Assembly: GCA_001579985.1 (NCBI GenBank)
Contig: LRSR01011902.1
Coordinates: 1 to 22,821, forward strand
Reading direction: 5' to 3'
Source of the DNA: Hypsibius dujardini
Lineage: Eukaryota; Tardigrada; Eutardigrada; Parachela; Hypsibiidae
Length of the DNA: 22,821 nucleotides
Shown: piece by piece, positions 16,773 to 22,821 of the stretch
Layout: the number at the start of each line of letters is the position of its first letter
Position numbering within the stretch: position 1 is the first letter of the stretch
The notes under the pieces: model-generated
The model's database searches: none
Told to the model about the DNA's origin: nothing
Seen by the model: the letters and a program-made list of their open reading frames with translations, nothing else
Position numbers and translations under genes: made by a program

Positions 16773-18681
16773 CTAGTTCGCACAAAAACCAAACGGGACA
16801 GAGAGATGACCATCCAAAATGACACGTTTCTTGTAGTAGAAGCGGCATTTTTTCATTTTGTGAACCTCCTTAATGGCCAAGGCTTTGATATCGCGCCGTA
16901 AGTTCCGCTGGGGAACAGCAATGGTCAATTCCTTCTCATCCAGCAAGTGCAGCATGGCGGGAAAATTGATTAATTCACCGTTCATCATTAGAGCCTTTGA
17001 TCTTGATCAGGTGTTTACCATCGTTGGTGCGGTAGGCATAGTTCCTATGAAGAAGATTATGTAAGTCTCAATTTTGATTCATGAGCAAGGAATATTCTTA
17101 CTTCGTTCCCAAGGAAACAAACTCTTCAATGTGCTGTTTAGGCTTAAGTTTGTGACTAGATCCCCCAAATAGTGCCCGGTCTCCAACTTTCACTCATCGG
17201 TGTCGCAGGCAACAAAGATCAGCGAGTCGGTGTCTAACAACTATACAAAATCAGAGCTTGACACCAGAACAGGATATAATCAAGAAAAGTGCTTACCAAA
17301 GTACAAAATCCGCCCAGGGTAATAGTTCTCAAGCTGCTCCATGAATTTTTAGAGATGAAGACGTGCCCTAAAATGATATTTTTTAAAGTTTGGTAACGGT
17401 GAAAACTTGATTTTTTGTTTACCAGCAAGTGGTGAAAGCGGCTAAAATGACATTGGTGGTGGAATTTTCCTCCCAAAAGCTCTGCTTCTTTTCGAACTGG
17501 ACGGTGACCACGTCGTCGTTAACAAAGTTCCAGCCGGACACAAAGTTCTTGCCGTTGGACAGCATCTCGTAGAACTTGAGTGGTTCATTGATGAAGACAT
17601 AGTTGCTGCGATTTTCCTGCATGTCAAGACGACCCTATACGAAAAATTTCTGAAAAATGTACGAAAAAATGTACGAAAAAATGTAGAAACAAATTTCAGA
17701 AAAATTGTTGGAACAAATCGTACAAAAAAAAATAAAGCTTACACAAAAACTATTGAGAAACAACTTGGAGGCGCAGCGCATGCCCTTGTTCTCCTTAATC
17801 TTGGGCACTAGTCTGACGAGGCTTGCGATGGTGAGCCCAGCATTGAAGGGACATATTCCACCACTGATCTCCATAAAGATCTCTCGCCAGTTCTGACATG
17901 ATAAGAACGTCTTCGTCTCTCTCACAGTAGTCACGGAACTCCGCATTGAAGTCGTATCAGCCCTCCTTGGTTTGCTTCTTTCCTTCATACCACTGATCGA
18001 AATAAGTTTTGTCCTTGGCAGACAGTCCCCAATAACCGAAATCATCCTTGCTGGGGAACGGTGTGACCCTGTTCCAGTTTTCCGAACGGTTGAAGCGGTG
18101 CGGAAAGTCACCAGATTTCATTCATTCAAGAAAGTACTTACACTAAAATTATGGGCAATGGTGAAGTTGTGACAGTTGTGAAACTGCGGACTGATGAGAA
18201 ACTTCCAAAGCTCGTCGCTGATGTCTCTTCCAATCGGTTCATTCGATTTGGGATAGTACACGCATTCACCGAAACCATTCTGAAGGACCTATAATCGACG
18301 AAATTATTCAGAGCATAATCTCAGTCTCAGCACACGAAATCCATACCGCCAGATTGGGGATCAATGTTCCGTCCGCTGAAGTAAACGTCTCTAGGTCAAA
18401 GTACAAGAACTCGGTCTCTCGATGCTTTTTCCGTTGTGCTGGACTGAAGTTAATGGGCATGATGTAGCATTGGTGATCTCCCGGTATGACGTGAATCTTG
18501 CAGTTTTTGCAGAAAGTTTTTGCAGCAAAAATAATATTCTGTAAATTAAAAGTAACCGGCTAAAGAAACTGTAATCACCACCACATTGGTGCTTCGCTCC
18601 CTCCTCACAATGAGGAAGAGAAAATGGCATGCGGCAATTTGGGCATCGCTTAATCTGGCTGCACAAACTCGGAATCTCCAT
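16773..18681 (-). pseudogene. Polinton-type DNA polymerase B with spliceosomal introns, decayed
   Basis: PolB of this family replicates the element by protein priming. Exons in order: about 18681-18585 (Cys/His-rich, CPNCRMPFSLPHCEEG), 18540-18347 (FCKNCKIHVIPGDHQCYI; exonuclease I box FLYFDLETF), 18288-18142 (ends in AHNFS, start of exonuclease II), about 18110-17743 (DYCERDEDVLI, exonuclease III; motif B-like SKLFLNSF), 17634-17423, 17367-17297, 17240-17102 (motif C DTDS at 17223-17234) and 17044-16773 (KNYAYRTNDGKH). GT-AG introns lie at 18289-18346, 17635-17742, 17368-17422, 17241-17296 and 17045-17101. Decay: TGA 17957-17959, TAA 17349-17351, TGA 17190-17192, frame changes near 17890, 17240 and 17010. 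The stretch with palm motif A is missing, as is the Asp end of exonuclease II. Confidence 0.82.
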
Positions 18682-18689
18682 TCCGTTGT

Positions 18690-19864
18690 TTTTAGATCCA
18701 CCAGTCGTCGTGCCAAGTGGTGATCGAACTAGTGACGGTAGTTATCTAAAAGGAACTCTCGTTACAGCTCCCATTTCCAGCACTGGCAGCAGTTCCAATT
18801 AAGTAAGCTAGATTGTTATCTATATGCTCTCCCGTTTGAGTTATTTCATTATTACCCGTTCAACCCGGTATTTATGATGCCCTTTCTGTGTTTTTTGTGC
18901 GTTTATTTCTCATGAGTCTATGGTTATCAACTGATGGTAATTTAGGTTTCATTTTCTTATAGATGCCCGTAAGCACACCATAAGCCAAGGCAGCAACTTA
19001 GGACTCTTGAGATTCGCCCTTTCTGAAGCCTTGTATATTGAAATAGTCTCTATATGGCCTATCAGTCAATTGGAGTTTTTTTTTCGGTCTTTCTGTTCTC
19101 GTAAATGTTTTCTCCGTAGGGCTTAGCTGGATATCTTTTTCCGCCGTACCAGTGTGCTACCGATTATAAAGCCAATGCTCATGCAGCTTTCGTCTGCAAA
19201 ATATCAAATAATACGTATCCATAAAAACAAACAGGCAAACGGACAGACAAACAGAGAGATAAAATGACAGATACAGACATACATAAAAGAAGATGGAGTG
19301 TTGTTGATCTCACCTTAAACAGCGTAAGTACAGTGCATTGTAAACTAGATATTGCTGTTGCATTTCACAGACTGACCGACGTTTATTATCACTGCCAGCA
19401 CTGCTGCTTGCAACGACTATTTTTGCGACTTGGCATTTTGCTATAAGCTTTTTCATCACGTCATCACAAGCATCCTTAAAGCCAACCAACAAACATTGTA
19501 AAAACGCCCTATATACGTCAGTCGCGTGCTGCGGAATGGGGAGCGGAACGAGGAGAAGCATATAGGCGGCTGAACAACAAGTTATGTCCTGGTCTTCAAG
19601 TACGCCGCATGAGTGCTCATATCTCGAGATGACGTTGTTTGAGGGTGCACTTATTTGGAAATTGAAGATTAATCCGCAATGTGCATACTGTGGTTCACCT
19701 CATTAGCAAACAAAAATTGCATTCGTCAGTGTCACGAGAGTTTCGCTGGCATTTACTGTAAACTGCAAGTTCTTGGTGTTTGTCCTAAATCATCTGGTAC
19801 TAGTACTTAAGGAAATGAAGAAATGGATATTGTATACCCGCACGTGTCACCGTGACATTAATAC
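18690..19864. other. Intergenic stretch, no gene seen
   Basis: About 1.2 kb between the PolB remnant and the glycosyltransferase gene. It has short A/C-rich runs (for example near 19220-19290) and no long or motif-bearing frame. The promoter of the downstream gene should lie at its right end, but no clear TATA box is visible near 19865. Confidence 0.5.
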
Positions 19865-21723
19865 ATGATGGCACCGATAGTGAAGCAGTCGGCACTAGTG
19901 GAACTGGTCAAGCCAAGTCTTTTCGTCATCTCTACTGCTTATCCTTCGACCAAGTTCCCGGACTTTGACTGGAAGCAGGAGTTATACGAGAAACCCTTAG
20001 CCAACAGCTGGTTCAGATGGAATCTCCTATGGTTCGCCTTTTTCTGCATCTTTTTCATCCCCATCCCCCTATGGCTGTACCCTGTGACTTGCATCGGCGC
20101 GTACTTGGCGTCCGTTATTGTTACCATATGGATGTGCGTAGTACTCTTTGCCTGTATGGTCAGCGCGACCAGTACGATGGTGAAGATGTACAGAGTCCGC
20201 AACACAAGCTGGATCTCGGATGATCCGGCCCAACAAGTGAGGAGCCTCTAAAGTGTATTAGTTAAAGTATTAGTAAATGTTTGTGTTTCAGAAACTTGTG
20301 CATGTACTGGTGATGGCCGGATACAAAGAACCGTTGGCTGTGATGCTGGTCACTCTGGACTCGCTTAAGGCCCAGACTGTGGCCAGTCGGCTTTTCGTGG
20401 TTGTCGGACTGGAAGAAAAGACGCCAGACTTTGAGGCAAAAAGCGCTGCTTTTCAAGAACGATACAAGGGCGTTTTCCTCCATTTAATGGTGACTCAGCA
20501 TCCCAGCGGGATTGAAGGCGAAATTCCTGGCAAAAGTTCAAACGTCAATTATGCGGCCCGTCAAGCGGTCGAACAACTGAAAGACATGAGCCTTTACAAC
20601 TTGGACCGTTGCATCATCACCACTTGCGACACGGACAATCCCTTCCCGCCCAAGTATTTTGAATACTTGAGCTATGACTTTTTACGGCGTGCCGAACGTT
20701 TTGAGGTGGTCTGGCAGGCTCCTTTGCTCTATAATTACGACTTGGATAAACGGCCCTTCTTCGTACGGATCACCGGAATCCTCCGAGCCGTCTTTATGAT
20801 GGGCATTTTGATTAAACAAAACATTACGTCCATGTATGTGAAAGTAGATCTTTAACCAGCCGAATAATTAAGCTGCCCCTTCCTTTAAGCATCCTTCTTT
20901 ACATCTAGGTCGATATTTTCGATGAGTCTCAGATTGATGGAAAACGGATTCGTCCACCCAGCCTACCAAATGGAAGGTATGCGGAAGCATTACTGATAAC
21001 TCTATCATCTTCACGAATGTATCTGATTATCTAGATATTATCAATATTGTTCGGAGAATGGTGGCCATTCATAAACTCGTCAAGATTTGCCTCATCCCCT
21101 ATCCTGTCATTAGTGGACCCACCAGTGGTGAAACTTATAAACAAGTATGTTCCTCAACAAAACGTAACACAAGACGTCATAGTAGTTTAATAAAGTGCTT
21201 ACTTCAGGAGATTATAGAATGGGCGCGCCAAGCTCGACGATGGACAATCGGCGCGGCAGAAGTCTTTCATTACTTATGCATTAAGTTCCGGCACTTCAGT
21301 AGCTGGTCTGGCATATTTTACGCCCTCATTTTCACCCACTACTACGGATTCGTAGTCTGCGGCATGTCACTCTTCAATTTTGCCAACCTCATCGGGACAT
21401 CTATCTATCATGGAGTGGAAATTTGCATCCCAGAAGAGTATCTCGGTCGAGAGTATTTCATCTACCTTCCACTCATCGGACTAGGCTTCTCCTACCTCTT
21501 CTTCCTGTGGGCCATCATTATGGACGCATTCGGATGTCGCCTTAGTGGGGTGAAGGAGGACGTTAGTTTCCTCCGGAATTTCGCTCACTGGCTTCTCTCC
21601 CCAGCAGTTCTTCTAGCTTACAGTTTTATTGAATATTATGCCATCTTTGAGGTTGCCATCTATGGGAAAAAGGTTTGCAGTCATTCCGCCAGTAAGAAGA
21701 CTGGTCTCGTTCAGAAGTTCTGA
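19865..21723 (+). CDS. Membrane-bound GT2 family glycosyltransferase (QxxRW type), five exons
   Basis: Exons 19865-20236, 20292-20833, 20909-20976, 21035-21144 and 21208-21723 join at GT-AG introns of 55, 75, 58 and 63 bp to give 535 residues without a break. Two N-terminal transmembrane helices (about residues 50-72 and 74-102) precede a cytosolic GT2 domain. The DxD motif is in TTCDTDNPFPPKY (D237-D239), an acidic pair E327-D328 spans the exon 3/4 junction, and QARRW is at 372-376; this set is typical of inverting, often processive enzymes such as chitin, cellulose and hyaluronan synthases. About three more helices form the C-terminus. The sequence is nearer to uncharacterised GT2 proteins of invertebrates than to classical chitin synthase, which is much longer. 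Donor and product are unknown. Location would be plasma membrane or Golgi. The start could also be the second ATG at 19868. Confidence 0.88.
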
Positions 21724-22000
21724 ACGAACACATAAACGGAATATCTATTTTGTCAAGATCGAAACTTGTGATTCGGCACTGGAAGAGAAAACGGAGATTG
21801 GTCTCATGAGCCCTGCATAATTATACACAGAAACACAATTATTCAAACTTCAAACTCAACGAACTCCACAAATTCTTGGCTCGTAACATAAAACCGACTG
21901 CTTTCTTGCCCATTCAAGAACGCATAAATAAATACTGCCGAGCCATCTTTGGTACAAACAGGTCATGACACGACACCCAACAAGAAAGAGAGGAGCTCCA
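21724..22000. other. Gap between two convergent genes
   Basis: It holds the 3' flanks of both neighbours. AAATAAATA occurs near 21925-21935 and may serve as a polyadenylation signal of the + strand gene. Confidence 0.4.
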
Positions 22001-22821
22001 CTAGGACGGCATACTGTCACCCGTAACCTCCACTCGAACAGCGGTCATACCTGCCGACACTGTTGGCGGACTCGGCGGCACTGCCGTTCTCGAGGATGTC
22101 ACTGGAGCAGCGTAGCTGACTTTTGGCACAAAAGGCTGCTTGAACGTCCCTGCCGATCCTACCGTCACAGCAGGTTCGTCTCCCATACCTTCAAGCGGGT
22201 CCTATCAATCAGATGAATCGAACGATAAATACGGTAATAACGAATCATCACTTGACAAATAGCCATTACCCGTGAAGCAGGTGATGAGGATGTGACACCG
22301 GAAAATGTAGAACCATTGGGTTGGCTACCAGTTGTCCTTGTTTCCTCACTGACAGGCAAAGCACTTTCATACTCGGACATGGAGATGTTTTCACTTAGTA
22401 AAGCCTCCATTTCAGGTCTACCAACTAGAAGAAAGACAACAGATGACTTTCTGCCCTGTTACAATCCAAACAACAATTGACTATCTTACCGTCCTCCAGT
22501 ATCGCTAATAGATCCTCGTCAGCCAGCTCTTCCGTCAAGTCACCAACCCGCGCATACTGTCCGTTTGAAAAGGGATCAAAACCTTCATAATCGAATATCT
22601 GGCTCTCTAGTACAGACATGGTCGTATTTGTGCTAGTGCTTGGGCCGATCGACGCACTGATAGCAACAGCAGGACTAGTCAAAGCAGCAGGTTCAACATT
22701 CACTTTCGAGTACGGCACTACAATCGGCGTCGGCTTAGCATTCAAGGCACCGGTTGTTGTGGTTGTGGTCACCACCACTTTATTCTGAGGTATCAATGGG
22801 ACTGCCGGTGTTGCGGCAAGG
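22001..22821 (-). CDS. Unassigned Ser/Thr/Pro-rich acidic protein, last three exons (5' part outside window)
   Basis: Exons 22821-22490 (open to the window edge), 22424-22270 and 22201-22001 are joined by GT-AG introns of 65 and 68 bp; phases fit and the frame ends with TAG at 22001-22003. The visible product begins with a Val/Thr-rich low-complexity stretch (VVVTTTTTTGAL), continues with Ala/Ser/Pro-rich sequence, then an acidic segment (DLTEELADEDLLAILEDVG) with alternating Leu and acidic residues, and ends in Ser/Thr/Pro/Val-rich sequence. No enzyme or transmembrane motif is present. The acidic Leu-containing segment could be a short interaction helix, as in transcriptional regulators, but this is a guess. 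It converges with the glycosyltransferase gene. Confidence 0.7.

Noticed and set aside
17635-17742. GTACGAAAAAAT-like repeats as a possible CRISPR-like or satellite array
   Set aside because: Only a few imperfect units, all inside a PolB intron; ordinary low-complexity sequence of an animal genome.
19100-19190. Minus-strand short frame reading HWYGGKRYPAKPYGENIYE, peptide-precursor-like
   Set aside because: Bounded by stops on both sides at about 32 codons, with no convincing splice sites or repeats.
19215-19300. A/C/G-rich run with ACAGACAAACAG repeats
   Set aside because: Simple-sequence drift with no unit conservation; not worth a feature.
1-22821. tRNA or rRNA genes
   Set aside because: I looked for cloverleaf-like B-box sequences and rRNA cores by eye and saw none; a covariance-model search would be needed to exclude a tRNA.

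Overview
The window looks like invertebrate animal DNA. Two chromosomal genes at the right end have short GT-AG introns of 55-75 bp, and most of the rest is mobile or virus-derived DNA. The phylum cannot be fixed from the sequence alone; nematodes, tardigrades, rotifers and flatworms all have introns of this size.

Region 1 (1-11556, + strand) is a long LTR retroelement of Ty3/gypsy type, cut at its 5' end by the window edge. It has a partial 5' LTR (1-143), a primer-binding site, broken gag, protease, reverse transcriptase-RNase H and integrase, an envelope-like membrane glycoprotein region (6680-8279), and about 3 kb more than an ordinary env-bearing element. The extra part holds a second block with a signal-peptide-like start (8283-10150), an internal hairpin plus AATAAA, an 88-bp tandem duplication carrying a good TATA box, and a basic accessory ORF (10652-11236). 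A polypurine tract and the 3' LTR (11280-11556) follow. Pol also carries C2H2 zinc fingers between protease and RT. Many stops and frameshifts make this copy non-functional.

Region 2 (about 11600-18690) is mostly a decayed Polinton/Maverick (adintovirus-like) DNA element, with nearly all genes on the minus strand. In transcription order these are an intron-containing protein-primed type DNA polymerase B (18681 to 16773), an unassigned ORF, a BIR-domain ORF, an A32-like packaging ATPase, a small basic protein, a retroviral-type integrase remnant, a double-jelly-roll major capsid protein, an adenain-like protease and a small membrane protein. On the opposite strand, between polymerase and capsid module, lies a fragment that reads as a TATA-binding-protein repeat (16123-16422). 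It is the most unexpected item in the window.

Region 3 (18690-22821) is host chromosome. About 1.2 kb shows no gene. Then comes an apparently intact five-exon gene for a membrane GT2 glycosyltransferase with DxD and QxxRW motifs (19865-21723, +). Converging on it is the 3' end of an unassigned three-exon gene rich in Ser/Thr/Pro and acidic residues (22001 to beyond 22821, -). The clean reading of these two genes contrasts with the broken frames to their left.
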